Below are positions 1-8,808 of a stretch of 64,000 bases of DNA, in pieces. Location: assembly GCF_000308875.1 (NCBI RefSeq), contig NZ_BAGL01000055.1, positions 62,001 through 126,000 on the forward strand, written 5' to 3'. This DNA comes from Nocardia transvalensis NBRC 15921. Lineage in GTDB: Bacteria; Actinomycetota; Actinomycetes; Mycobacteriales; Mycobacteriaceae. Numbering within the stretch: the first letter of the stretch is position 1; every line of letters starts with the position of its first letter. The translations under genes were made by a program, and so were the position numbers. Below the pieces are notes generated by a model, which saw only the letters and a program-made list of their open reading frames with translations, ran no database searches and was not told the DNA's origin.

Positions 1-1
1 C

Positions 2-553
2 CGGCGATCGGTATCGGCGTTGGTGCTCACCGCATTCGTCTGCTGGCTGACCGGCGCGGTGGTCGCGATGCCGCTGATAGCGTTGCTGGCGCTGCCGTGG
101 CGCCGCCGCATCGACCGCGCGACCGACGCGGCACTCGCGCCGCTGACCCGCATCCGGCGACCGACCACCGAGACCGCCCGCGTAGTACCAGGATTCACCC
201 TGAGGTCCGGCGATCACGAGCTGGCGGCCGCCGAGCTGACCACCGCGGGTCTCGCCCTGCTGTACTGCGCCGCATCCGGGCACACGTGGCAGGACGCCGT
301 CGGGTACGTCGCGATGATGGACACGACACCGATCACGGGTATTCCGGTGTCCCGCGGCGGAGACCCCGGCGAACCCTGCTATCGCGATCCCGAGGGCGCC
401 GTGTTCGACACCTACGGGCTGGCCCGGGGCGTCGCGGTCCTGCTCCGGCAGAGCGGCGACGTCGTATCCGTCCTGCCCGGCAACGACCCCTACAGGGAGC
501 TGATCGGAGCTGTGTCCGACCAGCCCCGGCCGCTGTCGAGCGAGCAGTCATGA
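2..553 (+). CDS. partial ORF, C-terminal part resembling FAD-dependent aromatic hydroxylases
   Basis: The frame is open to the left edge, so this is probably the 3' end of a longer gene; the first in-window start is TTG at 20. A hydrophobic stretch precedes a basic linker. The last 110 residues resemble the thioredoxin-like C-terminal domain of aromatic-ring FAD hydroxylases: a segment reading LALLYCAASGHTW, then a late segment containing YGLARGVAVLLRQSGDVV, which resembles the family's closing pattern of Tyr-Gly and VLVRPDGYVAWR. No FAD-binding motif lies inside the window. The stop overlaps the start of the following methyltransferase gene (ATGA), so the two are probably translated together, which fits polyketide or aromatic tailoring. 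The family assignment is tentative. Confidence 0.45.
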   Translation, partial: RRSVSALVLTAFVCWLTGAVVAMPLIALLALPWRRRIDRATDAALAPLTRIRRPTTETARVVPGFTLRSGDHELAAAELTTAGLALLYCAASGHTWQDAVGYVAMMDTTPITGIPVSRGGDPGEPCYRDPEGAVFDTYGLARGVAVLLRQSGDVVSVLPGNDPYRELIGAVSDQPRPLSSEQS

Positions 554-1650
554 CCCGATACGGACCCAAAGTCCTTCCGCCCGTATGGCTTACGCGGATC
601 GCCGGACGGACGCACGGCCTCCTGCGCCGGAAGTTGCAGCGTGCCGTGCCGACACCCCTGGCGGTGCTGGACCTGGCGAACGGGTGGCTGCCCACCCAAG
701 CCCTCTATGTCGCCGCGTCCCTGGGCATCGCCGACCTACTGGAACACGGCGCCCTGCCCGCGGAGGAGATCGCGCGGCGGGCCGGCAGTGACCGCGACGG
801 CACGTATCGGCTGCTGCGCGCGCTCGCCGGCTACGGCGTGTTCACCGAACTTCCGGACGGTCGGTTCGCCCTCAACGCGCTGGCCGACCCACTGCGCACC
901 GCATCTCGGCAGACCGTCCGGCCCTTGGTGCTGGCCCCCGGCGATCCGATATTGTGGGCAACCCACGGCCAGCTGCTCGGCGCCGTGCGAACCGGCCGAT
1001 CCGGACACGAATTGGCGCACGGCACCAACGGCTTTCGCCACTTGGCCGCGGAACCGGAGCTTGCCGCGAAGTTTCACGACACGATGCGGGTGACCACCGC
1101 GATGAGCGTGCGGCCGTTGCTGGCGGCGTACGAATTCGGCCGATTCGGTCGCATCGTGGACGTCGGAGGCGGCTCCGGCGAACTTGTCGCAGCCGTCCTC
1201 GGAGCAAACCCGGGGTTGCGCGGAGTGGTCTTCGATCTGGCCTCGGCTACCGGCCGAACCTCCGAAACGCTCACGCGGGCCGGAGTTTCCGACCGCTGCA
1301 CCATCGAGAACGGCTCCTTCTTCGACGCCGTGCCACCCGGTGCGGACGCCTACCTCCTCAAGAACATCATCCATGATTGGGCCGACGACCAGGCCCTGCA
1401 AATCCTGCGCTCGGTGCGTGACGCCATACCGCCCTCGGGCCGGCTGCTGTTGATCGAGTGCGTGGTGCCGACCCGCCGCAACCGTCCGCACTTCAGCCAT
1501 TGGCTCGACCTCCACGTCATGCTCACCATCGGAGGCCGCGAACGCACCCGCGAGGAGTACGAGGCTCTCCTGCGGCAGGCACGGTTCCGGGTCCGGACGA
1601 TCGTCCCGACGATCACTCCGCTGTCCGTCATCGAGTCTGTCCCAGCCTGA
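550..1650 (+). CDS. SAM-dependent O-methyltransferase
   Basis: A 366-residue class I methyltransferase of the plant COMT / TcmN C-terminal type, which methylates hydroxyl groups on aromatic small molecules. The N-terminal half is the dimerisation winged helix (TQALYVAASLGIADLL, then RLLRALAGYGVF). The SAM loop reads DVGGGSG, and the catalytic His lies in LKNIIHDWADD, followed by the family's acidic pair. The C-terminal GGRERTREEYEALL block is typical. The ATG at 550 was chosen because it overlaps the upstream stop by four bases and gives the usual family length; the longer open frame to 97 is only the antiphase reading of the previous gene. Substrate unknown; the partner hydroxylase suggests a tailoring role. 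Confidence 0.9.
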   Translation: MTRYGPKVLPPVWLTRIAGRTHGLLRRKLQRAVPTPLAVLDLANGWLPTQALYVAASLGIADLLEHGALPAEEIARRAGSDRDGTYRLLRALAGYGVFTELPDGRFALNALADPLRTASRQTVRPLVLAPGDPILWATHGQLLGAVRTGRSGHELAHGTNGFRHLAAEPELAAKFHDTMRVTTAMSVRPLLAAYEFGRFGRIVDVGGGSGELVAAVLGANPGLRGVVFDLASATGRTSETLTRAGVSDRCTIENGSFFDAVPPGADAYLLKNIIHDWADDQALQILRSVRDAIPPSGRLLLIECVVPTRRNRPHFSHWLDLHVMLTIGGRERTREEYEALLRQARFRVRTIVPTITPLSVIESVPA

Positions 1651-1678
1651 CGTCGTTCCGCACCTCAGGGGAACGTGG

Positions 1679-3691
1679 TCAGCTCGCCGCGCTCAGCCGG
1701 AATCGGAGCTCAGTACGCCTGCGTACCTGCAATTTTCGATATACCCGGGTCAGGTGCTGTTCGACCGTGCTGGTGGTGATCCCCAGGGCGCCGGCGATCT
1801 CGCGGTTGCGCAGACCACTCGACGCCAGTTCCGCCACCCGCTGCTCGGCCGCGGTCAGGGTCTGGGTTACCGCCTCCAGCGTCTGCATCCGCGGCTGACC
1901 GACAAGCCGCCGGACCAGCGGTTCCGCGCCACACTGCTGCCCCAGCCGGACAGCCGCGCGGCTGATCGGCCGCGCGTGGTCCGGCTGCCCCGCCAGCTCG
2001 AGGGCTTCGGCCAGATCGGCCAGGACGGTGGCATGCTCGAAACGATCGTCGGCGTGGCGTGCGACCCGCTCGGCCTGGCGCAGCAGAGGGACACGTTCGG
2101 GCGGTGACAATGTGGCCGCGACCAACCGCAGCGACACCCCCGCGGTCGGATGCCTGCGCACATCACCCACGTGACGCAGGTGCTGCTCGGCGGCGGCCCG
2201 CGCACGGCCCGTCTCACCGGCGTGCAGGAAACCCAGCGCCAGGTCGTTACGCCAGGCCACCAGGCCCGCCATATCCATCCCCCACCGGCGCATCAACGCA
2301 CCACAGAGTTCGAAGTCCATCAAGGCATCCTCGATGCGGCCCGTGACCAGCGCCAGATGGCCCCGCGCGTGCAGATAGGGCAGCGCGAGCCGTGAGTCGA
2401 AGACACTCAACGGCACGTCCCGGTCGAGTTGAGCGTCGGCCTGATCGTATTTGCCCGCGATCGTGAGTGCTCGCACATGATGGGCGAGCGGCCGAGCCAC
2501 CAGCATGCCCTGATTGGCGGCCGGCACATGATTCAGCGCGCCCACGGCGAAGTCGGCCGCCCGCTCGACATCGCCCTGCCGTACCGCGATTTCGGCACGC
2601 AACCCGGCGAAGATCGCCCGCCAGGTCGGCGACGCGCGAGCCACGGCCTCGGCCAGCAGGGCGTCGCACCATGCCGCGGCCACCACGAGTTTTCCCGCGT
2701 AGATCAGGCCCTCCAGCGCAGCGCTCAACGCCTCGACGGTGCTGGAATCCAAACGGTACCGAGACAGCAGACGGTGCGCGACCACCAGGGTCGCGGCGGG
2801 AGCCGCACCGTTGCCGAACTCGGTCAGCAATTGCGCGCCGAGTGCGTAGACGGCTCCGGCCTCGGACGTATTCCGAACCTGACGCAGCCCTCCCCGCACC
2901 GGTCCGGCCGACGACTCCGGGTAGGTGTATGCGACCCAACGTCGAAGAAATGCGACCTCGGCGTCCGGCGAATCCCGTTCCAGCAGCGCCATGGCCGCCC
3001 GTGCGTCATCGATGCGGTCGTGCCAGAGCAGAAACCGCACCGCACTGCCCAGCGACAACAATGGCAGCGTGCCGGCCTTGACGGCGGCATGGACGCGGGC
3101 GAAATTCCGCGTGGCGGCCGAGGGGTTCACCCGCCACTCGACCGCCGTCAGCAGCGCCGCGAGCGCGGCCCGTTCCTCGATGTCGGTGGCAATTCGGTAA
3201 GCCAGGTCGAGATATCCGACGGCACGGCCGATCTGATCCAGGGTCAGTGCCTCTTCCGCGGCGTCTCGCAGGACCACCGGCGCCCAGGGGTAACGCGTGC
3301 CACCCGCCGAGATCACTTGGGCCGCAATGAGAGCTGGGGCCGCACCATCCCGGTGGAGCAGGGCGGCCGCCGCCTCGTGCAGATGTCTCCGCGTATCCCA
3401 TCGCATAGTCGAAAGCACATATTGTGCGAGTTCACAATCACGCAGCCGGCCACCGGTCACCAGACCGTCGTCCTCGAGAAGGCTCACGACCCGGTGCACG
3501 ACGGAGGCTTCGACAGACAAGATTTCAGAGATTCGCTGGAGTGACACGCTCTCGTCGAGTACCGCAATAGCTTCCGTTACCGCAACGAACTCATTACCGC
3601 GGCCGAGCAGTCTGCGGAACACCTCACTCGCAGCGCCGGAAACGGTAACCGAACTGCCTACCCCCGCGCCTTCTGGCACCGCATGCAACAT
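1679..3691 (-). CDS. LuxR-family transcriptional regulator (large, without visible ATPase motif)
   Basis: A 670-residue cytoplasmic regulator. The last 65 residues are a LuxR/GerE helix-turn-helix (LTAAEQRVAELASSGLRNREIAG, then STVEQHLTRVYRKLQV). The rest is mostly short helical, TPR-like repeats as in LAL/MalT-type regulators. The N-terminal region contains a second winged-helix-like segment (ISEILSVEASVVHRVVSLLEDDGLV) where the Walker A of full LAL proteins would be expected, and I see no P-loop. It therefore looks like the C-terminal two thirds of a LAL protein. It converges on the methyltransferase gene with a 28-base gap and may regulate that cluster. The 238 bases upstream hold no gene. 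Confidence 0.85.
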   Translation of the reverse strand: MLHAVPEGAGVGSSVTVSGAASEVFRRLLGRGNEFVAVTEAIAVLDESVSLQRISEILSVEASVVHRVVSLLEDDGLVTGGRLRDCELAQYVLSTMRWDTRRHLHEAAAALLHRDGAAPALIAAQVISAGGTRYPWAPVVLRDAAEEALTLDQIGRAVGYLDLAYRIATDIEERAALAALLTAVEWRVNPSAATRNFARVHAAVKAGTLPLLSLGSAVRFLLWHDRIDDARAAMALLERDSPDAEVAFLRRWVAYTYPESSAGPVRGGLRQVRNTSEAGAVYALGAQLLTEFGNGAAPAATLVVAHRLLSRYRLDSSTVEALSAALEGLIYAGKLVVAAAWCDALLAEAVARASPTWRAIFAGLRAEIAVRQGDVERAADFAVGALNHVPAANQGMLVARPLAHHVRALTIAGKYDQADAQLDRDVPLSVFDSRLALPYLHARGHLALVTGRIEDALMDFELCGALMRRWGMDMAGLVAWRNDLALGFLHAGETGRARAAAEQHLRHVGDVRRHPTAGVSLRLVAATLSPPERVPLLRQAERVARHADDRFEHATVLADLAEALELAGQPDHARPISRAAVRLGQQCGAEPLVRRLVGQPRMQTLEAVTQTLTAAEQRVAELASSGLRNREIAGALGITTSTVEQHLTRVYRKLQVRRRTELRFRLSAAS

Positions 3692-3929
3692 ACGCCACCC
3701 CTACAATACCCCGTACTCTTCGAGACACTTCGGAAACGATGTGACCTGGGCGACAGCGCTGTCGAAGTAAAGCCGCAGCACCTGGATTGTTCACAGATTC
3801 GACTGCTACGCAACAGAATTCAATTCCTTAGATAACCGTATACCCAGGACGTTGTCAAGCAGAGCTACCGATTCGGCGAGCCCCGAAAGCCGGCCGGAAC
3901 AATCACGCCTCGAGGCATGGGCTAGCAGG

Positions 3930-4499
3930 TCATGGCCGGGCGCGCAGGCCCTCGAAGAGGATGGCGAGTAGTGCGTGGGCTTGTCCCGCCGGATCCGGGT
4001 CCTGCTCGGTCGCGATCGCTATCGCGTTGACCACTTTCAGTAGTTGCGACGTGGTCACGTCGCGGCGGATCTCGCCCGCGTGCTGGGCGGAGCGCAGGAG
4101 GGTGGTGGCGGAGGCGAATATCGTTTCGCGGCACCAGGATTCGTCCGGCGCGTCGGCCACGGCCAGTAACGCGGTCAGCAGGCCACGGGTGGCACTGCTC
4201 TGCGCGGCGACCGTGTCCAGCCACGACATGAGCGCCGCGGCCGGCGGACAGGTCTCGGCCAGTTCCCGGGCCCGGCGGGCCAACCCCTCGATGCGGTCGC
4301 GGTGCACGGCCTCGAGCAGCGCCAGCCTGGTCGGGAAATGGCGGTAGAGCGTGGCATTGCCGACGCCCGCCGCGCGCGCGATGTCGTCCAGTGGCGCCTG
4401 CGGGCCACGGTCGGCGAAGACCTCGGCGGCGGCGGTGACGAGCCGCTCGTAATTCCGCAGGGCATCGGCGCGCGTCGGCTTGGACGGTGCTGGTGTCAC
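3930..4499 (-). CDS. TetR-family repressor
   Basis: A 189-residue TetR regulator. The N-terminal HTH reads LVTAAAEVFADRGPQAPLDD, then GVGNATLYRHFPTRLALLEAV, the canonical recognition helix with the YRHF signature. The C-terminal part is the variable ligand domain. The GTG at 4499 is preferred: it places the HTH about 15 residues from the N terminus as usual, whereas the longer frame runs back across the operators and the divergent gene. It is divergent to an NmrA-like oxidoreductase, and two palindromes lie in the 93-base gap, so it very likely represses both itself and that gene. Confidence 0.9.
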   Translation of the reverse strand: MTPAPSKPTRADALRNYERLVTAAAEVFADRGPQAPLDDIARAAGVGNATLYRHFPTRLALLEAVHRDRIEGLARRARELAETCPPAAALMSWLDTVAAQSSATRGLLTALLAVADAPDESWCRETIFASATTLLRSAQHAGEIRRDVTTSQLLKVVNAIAIATEQDPDPAGQAHALLAILFEGLRARP

Positions 4500-4518
4500 G
4501 GCGCCTCCACATTGCCAA

Positions 4519-4569
4519 ACGGGGACAGTCCCCGTATCGTAGCCCACCGAAAACGGGGATAGTCCCCAC
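4519..4569. promoter_or_regulatory. twin palindromic operators of the TetR/NmrA divergent promoter
   Basis: Site 1 at 4519-4535 is ACGGGGACAGTCCCCGT, a palindrome with 8-base arms around a central A. Site 2 at 4553-4569 (ACGGGGATAGTCCCCAC) has the same core, GGGGA and TCCCC, with weaker outer bases. The centres (4527 and 4561) are 34 bases apart. Their position between the two divergent starts suggests binding by the adjacent TetR protein; the binding itself is inferred. Confidence 0.7.
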
Positions 4570-4592
4570 TTAATGTCAGGCGAGGAGATTCG

Positions 4593-5477
4593 ATGGAGAC
4601 AGTGCTGGTAACCGGAGCCACGGGCACTCAGGGAGGTGCGGCGGCGCGCGCACTGCTGCGCTGCGGGTGGCGGGTGCGTGCGCTGGTCCGCGATCCGGAG
4701 GCGGAGGGCGCACGGGCGTTGGCCGCGGCGGGCGCGGACCTGGTGCGCGGCGACATGGGCGACCGCGCCGCAATGGACGCCGCGGTGGCCGGTGTCCACG
4801 GGGTGTTCAGCGTGCAACCCACCGCCGGTTATCCGGGGACACCGCCCGGATTCACCACCGGCGACGAGCTGCGGCTGGGCCGCACAGTCGCCGACGCGGC
4901 CGCCGCGGCACACGTCGCGCATTTCGTCTATGCCTCGGTCGGTTCCGCGGACGCCGACCACGGCATCCGGCGCTGGCAGAGCAAGGCGGAGCTGGAGACG
5001 TATGCCGCCGGGCTCGGCCTGCCGACCACCGTGCTGCGCCCGGTGCGCTTCATGGAGAACCAGATCGACCCGCGCTTCGGGCTGCGCGACGGCGTGCTGA
5101 CCGACGTCATCCACCCGGACGTGCCCGTGCAATTGATCGCGGGCACCGACATCGGCGAATTCGCCGCGCTGGCATTCACCCAGCCCGACGAATACCTCGG
5201 CACCACAGTGGAACTCGCCGGTGACGAGCTGACCATGACCGGCATCGCGGAGGCCATGAGCACGGCCGTCGGGCACACCGTCGACTACCGTGCGATCCCC
5301 CGCGAGGCATTGACGAATCAGGACCCCGACGCCCTCGCCGGATACGAGTTCGCCAATCACCGCGGCGGCTGGCACGCCGACATCCCGGCGCTACGCACAC
5401 GACACCCAGCCCTCATGGACTTCAGCACCTGGCTGGAACGAGAAGGCACACAACGCTATCCGATCCAGCTGACCTGA
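4593..5477 (+). CDS. NmrA-like NAD(P)-binding oxidoreductase
   Basis: A 294-residue atypical short-chain dehydrogenase of the NmrA / quinone-reductase-2 group. The Rossmann loop GATGTQG is at residues 8-14 and the first acidic/basic dinucleotide-selecting stretch reads RALVRDP. A later YASV motif matches these families, whose members reduce quinones or act as NAD(P) sensors. There is no signal peptide. It is expressed from the divergent promoter shared with the TetR gene and is probably induced by the ligand of that repressor, for example a quinone or electrophile (inference). Confidence 0.85.
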   Translation: METVLVTGATGTQGGAAARALLRCGWRVRALVRDPEAEGARALAAAGADLVRGDMGDRAAMDAAVAGVHGVFSVQPTAGYPGTPPGFTTGDELRLGRTVADAAAAAHVAHFVYASVGSADADHGIRRWQSKAELETYAAGLGLPTTVLRPVRFMENQIDPRFGLRDGVLTDVIHPDVPVQLIAGTDIGEFAALAFTQPDEYLGTTVELAGDELTMTGIAEAMSTAVGHTVDYRAIPREALTNQDPDALAGYEFANHRGGWHADIPALRTRHPALMDFSTWLEREGTQRYPIQLT

Positions 5478-5538
5478 CGCAGGCGTGCGCGCTCCGGAGA
5501 GGTCGCCGTCTCCGCGAACGGCCGGCGCCAGGTGCGGA

Positions 5539-6480
5539 TCACACGCCCGCTTTCGCGGCGTCGACGACCCCGCCGATCCAGGGCAGGACGGCGTCACGGA
5601 CCCGCACGCCGGAGGGCAGTAGTCGGTTGGCGGCCAGCAGGTCGGCGGCGCGCTGCTGTTCGTCGAGGAATGCGTCGGTGACCGCGTTGAGGCCGAACGG
5701 GCGGCCGCGCAGGGCCGCTTCCCAGGCGTCGAGGTCGGCGGCGCCGCCGCGGGCGATGACGTCGTCGACGAAGTATTGCGCTGCGGCGCGGGGGTTTTCG
5801 GAGATCCAGGCGTCGGATTCCTGCAGGGCGTCGATGATCGCGGTGAGCGCGTCGCGGTGGTTCTCGGCGAAGTCGCGGCGGGTGAACCAGAGCGAGGGGT
5901 GGCTGAACAGGCCGTCGGTGGCGATGAGGGTCCGCAGGTCCGCGGTGGCTTCGACGGCGCTCAGGCTCGGGTAGGCGCCGACCCACGCGTCGAGTTCGCC
6001 GTCGAGCAATGCCGTCCCGCCGTCGTGCACGCCGGTGTCGACCGGTTCGATGTCCGACCAGCTCAGCCCGGCATTGTCGAGCGCGAACAACACCAGGGTC
6101 GTCTGCCAGGAGCCGTGCGCGACTCCGACGCGCTTGCCGCGGAGATCGGCCACCGATTCGATACCGGAGGACGCGAGCGTAACCAGGCGGCCGTTCTCGA
6201 CCCGAGGCTCCGAAATGCCCACGTACACAATGTCTCTGCCGTTGCCGAGCGCGGTGACCGGCGGGGTGAATCCGGTGCCGATGAAGTCGTAGCCGATGTC
6301 GGTGAACAGCCAATCGGAATGCTGGGACGGCAGCGCGGTCGCCGGATCGACCGGGTCCGGCTGCGGCAGGCTGCGCAGATCGACCCATTCCACATCGGGC
6401 AGCGTGCGTTCCAGGATGCCGCGATGACGCAGGACGAACAGCGAGTTGTTGTGCGGGAAGTAGCCGACACGGACGGACAT
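5539..6480 (-). CDS. SsuA/NMT1-fold solute-binding-protein homologue without signal peptide
   Basis: A 313-residue protein with the fold of sulfonate/nitrate-type ABC binding proteins (VADLRGKRVGVAHGSWQTTLV, then LDGELDAWVGAYPSLSAV and a late HRDALTAIIDALQESDAWI segment). It has no signal peptide or lipobox: the start is firm because AGGAG sits seven bases before ATG and the protein begins directly with MSVRVGYFPHNN, the first beta strand of the fold. It may therefore be a cytoplasmic ligand-binding protein or an enzyme on this fold, as DszB is. It is the last gene of the minus-strand organosulfur operon, 35 bases after the monooxygenase. Confidence 0.75.
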   Translation of the reverse strand: MSVRVGYFPHNNSLFVLRHRGILERTLPDVEWVDLRSLPQPDPVDPATALPSQHSDWLFTDIGYDFIGTGFTPPVTALGNGRDIVYVGISEPRVENGRLVTLASSGIESVADLRGKRVGVAHGSWQTTLVLFALDNAGLSWSDIEPVDTGVHDGGTALLDGELDAWVGAYPSLSAVEATADLRTLIATDGLFSHPSLWFTRRDFAENHRDALTAIIDALQESDAWISENPRAAAQYFVDDVIARGGAADLDAWEAALRGRPFGLNAVTDAFLDEQQRAADLLAANRLLPSGVRVRDAVLPWIGGVVDAAKAGV

Positions 6481-6515
6481 GGTTGTACTCCTGAGAAATG
6501 GTGGGGGTCTGGGGT

Positions 6516-7685
6516 TTACAGCAGCGCGGCGGATGTTGCCGCGGGGGCCGGCGCGGTGAGCCGGGAGCGGCCGAGCAGCGGCAGCACTTCCTCACCGACG
6601 CGATAGGCCTCCTCGAGATGGGGGTTGCCGGCGAGGATGAACGCGTCGACGCCGAGGTCGATCAGCTCGTCGAGTCGCTGGGCGACCTGCTCGTAGCTGC
6701 CGACCAGGCCGAAGGCGGGCCCGCCGCGGATCAGGCTGAAGCCGCACCACACGTTCGGCTGCACTTCGAGATCGCGGTATCCGGTGATGGTTTCGGGCAC
6801 CCAGCCCTGGATGCGCGCCGCGCCGACCGAGTCGCCCTGCGCGGCGCGGTTGGCGGCGTCGCGATCGACGAATGCCCAGCCCTGCTCGATCTCCGCCCAC
6901 GCGGCCTCCTCGGTATGGCGGGCGACGATATCGATACGCACGGCGAACTTCGGTGTGCGACCGGTGGTTTCGGCGTGCGCGCGGACCCCGTCGAACTTGG
7001 CGCGCAGGTCGGCGTAGGGCTCGAGCCAGGACAGGTAGTAGTCGGCATGCCGTCCCGCGGCGTGCACGGCGGCGGCGGAGGAACCGGAGAAGTACACCTC
7101 CGGGAACGGTTGTCCCGCCAGGCCCGGCGGCAGCAAAGCGCCCGCGGTGCGGAAGAAGCGGCCGTCGTGATCGAACGGTTCGCCATCCCACACACCGCGC
7201 AGCACGTCGAGGAATTCGCTGGTACGCGCGTACCGGTCGTCGTGGGAAACCTTGTCGCCCCACCACAATTGGGCCGGCCCTCCCCCGCCGCTGATGATGT
7301 TGTAGACGAGCCGGCCGCCGGTCGCGCGTTGCAGGCTCGCCGACATCCGGGCCGCCTGCACCGGATGCAGGAAGCCGGGCTGGAAGGCGACCATGAAGCG
7401 GTAGGTGGTGGTCTCGCGGGCCAGCGCCGACGCCACCGCCCACGGGTCCTCGGTGACCGGGAAGGACGGCAGCAGCCCGCCGAGGAAACCGGCCGATTCG
7501 GAGGCCTTGGCGACCGCCGCCATATGGTCGATGTAGCCGTAGCCGTCCAGTTCGCCGTGGCGGATCGCGGGGGCGATATTGCCGGGGCCGTAGCCGTTGG
7601 CGTGGCCGCGGTTGTAGCGGCGGGGCGTGCGCAGCGACGCGTGATCGCCCTCCATGCCGATGCGCCAGTAGATGTCGATGCTCAT
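6516..7685 (-). CDS. SsuD-like FMNH2-dependent (LLM class) monooxygenase
   Basis: A 389-residue flavin monooxygenase of the luciferase-like / alkanesulfonate family (SsuD, DszA relatives), which use reduced FMN to cleave a C-S bond and release sulfite. Features include the start strand DIYWRI, the block ATGGRLVYNIISGGG, the substrate-loop region DRYARTSEFLDVLRGVW and the C-terminal FILAGNPHLEEAYRVGEEVLP. The ATG at 7685 overlaps the stop of the upstream gene by four bases and gives normal family length; the longer reading to 7925 is the antiphase of that gene. A flavin reductase partner is not present in the operon. Confidence 0.9.
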   Translation of the reverse strand: MSIDIYWRIGMEGDHASLRTPRRYNRGHANGYGPGNIAPAIRHGELDGYGYIDHMAAVAKASESAGFLGGLLPSFPVTEDPWAVASALARETTTYRFMVAFQPGFLHPVQAARMSASLQRATGGRLVYNIISGGGGPAQLWWGDKVSHDDRYARTSEFLDVLRGVWDGEPFDHDGRFFRTAGALLPPGLAGQPFPEVYFSGSSAAAVHAAGRHADYYLSWLEPYADLRAKFDGVRAHAETTGRTPKFAVRIDIVARHTEEAAWAEIEQGWAFVDRDAANRAAQGDSVGAARIQGWVPETITGYRDLEVQPNVWCGFSLIRGGPAFGLVGSYEQVAQRLDELIDLGVDAFILAGNPHLEEAYRVGEEVLPLLGRSRLTAPAPAATSAALL

Positions 7686-8808
7686 GCGGGGGCCTCCTGC
7701 GCCCTCAGGGTGCGACCGGCCGGGTCGGCGTGAAACAGCAGGTGTTCCCCGGCGCGGTGTACTTCCTCGATGTGCGGGTGGCCCGACAGCACGAAGGTGT
7801 CCACACCGGCCGCCACGTACTCCCGCAACTTCCGCGCCACCTGCTCGTAGCTGCCGACCAGGCCGATGGCCTGCGGATAGCCGAGATCCGCGAACCCCGC
7901 CCAGCGGTCGTCGCCGATACGCCACGCCTGCGCGTCCGGCCCGCTCGGATGCAGTTCACGCCACTGCCGGTCCACTCGCGCCCAGGCCTCGGATTCGGTC
8001 TCGCGAGCGATGATCGGCAGTTCGAGCGCTGCGCGTACCGTCCGGCCCGCGCGGTTCGCCCGATCCCGGAGCGCGGTGAGCGACCGGCCGGGCCCCTCCA
8101 CTGTCTCCGTGAACACGTGGACGTCGCCGTGCTCGGCGGAGAGCCGCAGGGCCGCGTCGGAGTCGCCGGTCAACTGGATCTCGGGAAAGGGCAGGCCGGA
8201 CAGAATACCCCGGAACCCACCGTCCACCACGTCGAAATACTCTCCGGCGTAATCGAATCCGGTCCCCCGGAACCGGCGGCGGCCACCGGGTCGGCATTCC
8301 ACACGCCGCGGGCGACGGTGAGGAATTCGGCAGCCCGGGCGTAGCGATCGTCTCCGCCGACGCGGTCGCCGCGCGCCCGCGCCTCGGCGGCGTCGGTGTC
8401 CACGGCGAGCCGCCACCCCAATCGCCCGCGGGACAGCCGTTGCAGCGTGGCCGACATCTTCGCCGCGTAGACCGGGGTGCCGAAGGCGGGCTGGAATTCG
8501 ACGACGACGCGGGAGTGGCGGGTGGCCCGCAGCGCGCCGCCCGCGACGATCCACGACTCCTCGCCGTGCGGGTCGTACGGCGCGAGCACTCCGTCCAGGC
8601 CGGACAGTTCCGCCGCGTGGACGATCTGGTGCAGGTCGTCGAACGGCCCGAACCGGCCGGGCCGTACATCGGTGGCCGGGCCGGCCGGTGCGGGCGCGCC
8701 GAAACCGCCGCGATGGCGCAAGCCCGGATCGGCCCGGCGGCCGTCGCCGCGGGTCGGTAACCGCCACAGGAATTCCGGCGCGGAGGTCTCCGCGTGCCCG
8801 CCGCTCAT
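7682..8808 (-). pseudogene. second LLM-class flavin monooxygenase, split by a one-base frameshift
   Basis: The N-terminal half (start ATG 8808, LWRLPTRGDGRR to RAAEFLTVARGVWNADPV) and the C-terminal half (GTGFDYAGEYFDVVDGGF to the stop at 7682) are clear parts of one SsuD-like protein but lie in different frames. The switch falls in a run of five C on the plus strand (8264-8268). One extra base there would join the halves into a continuous protein of about 375 residues. The second half is not decayed, so this is either a very recent mutation, phase variation at a short homopolymer, or a sequencing error. Both ends keep four-base ATGA overlaps with neighbouring genes, so the operon layout is intact. 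Confidence 0.75.

Noticed and set aside
97..549. Upstream extension of the methyltransferase frame
   Set aside because: It is the antiphase reading of the partial gene before it, and the true start overlaps that gene's stop.
4500..5375. Long N-terminal extension of the TetR frame
   Set aside because: It runs antisense through the NmrA gene and over the operators.
8264..8268. Programmed ribosomal frameshifting at the C-run
   Set aside because: There is no slippery heptamer or downstream structure I can recognise; an indel is the simpler explanation.
7682..8767. A single 361-residue protein for the second monooxygenase
   Set aside because: Its first 165 residues are Arg/Pro-rich nonsense; the real N-terminal half is in another frame, hence the frameshift call.
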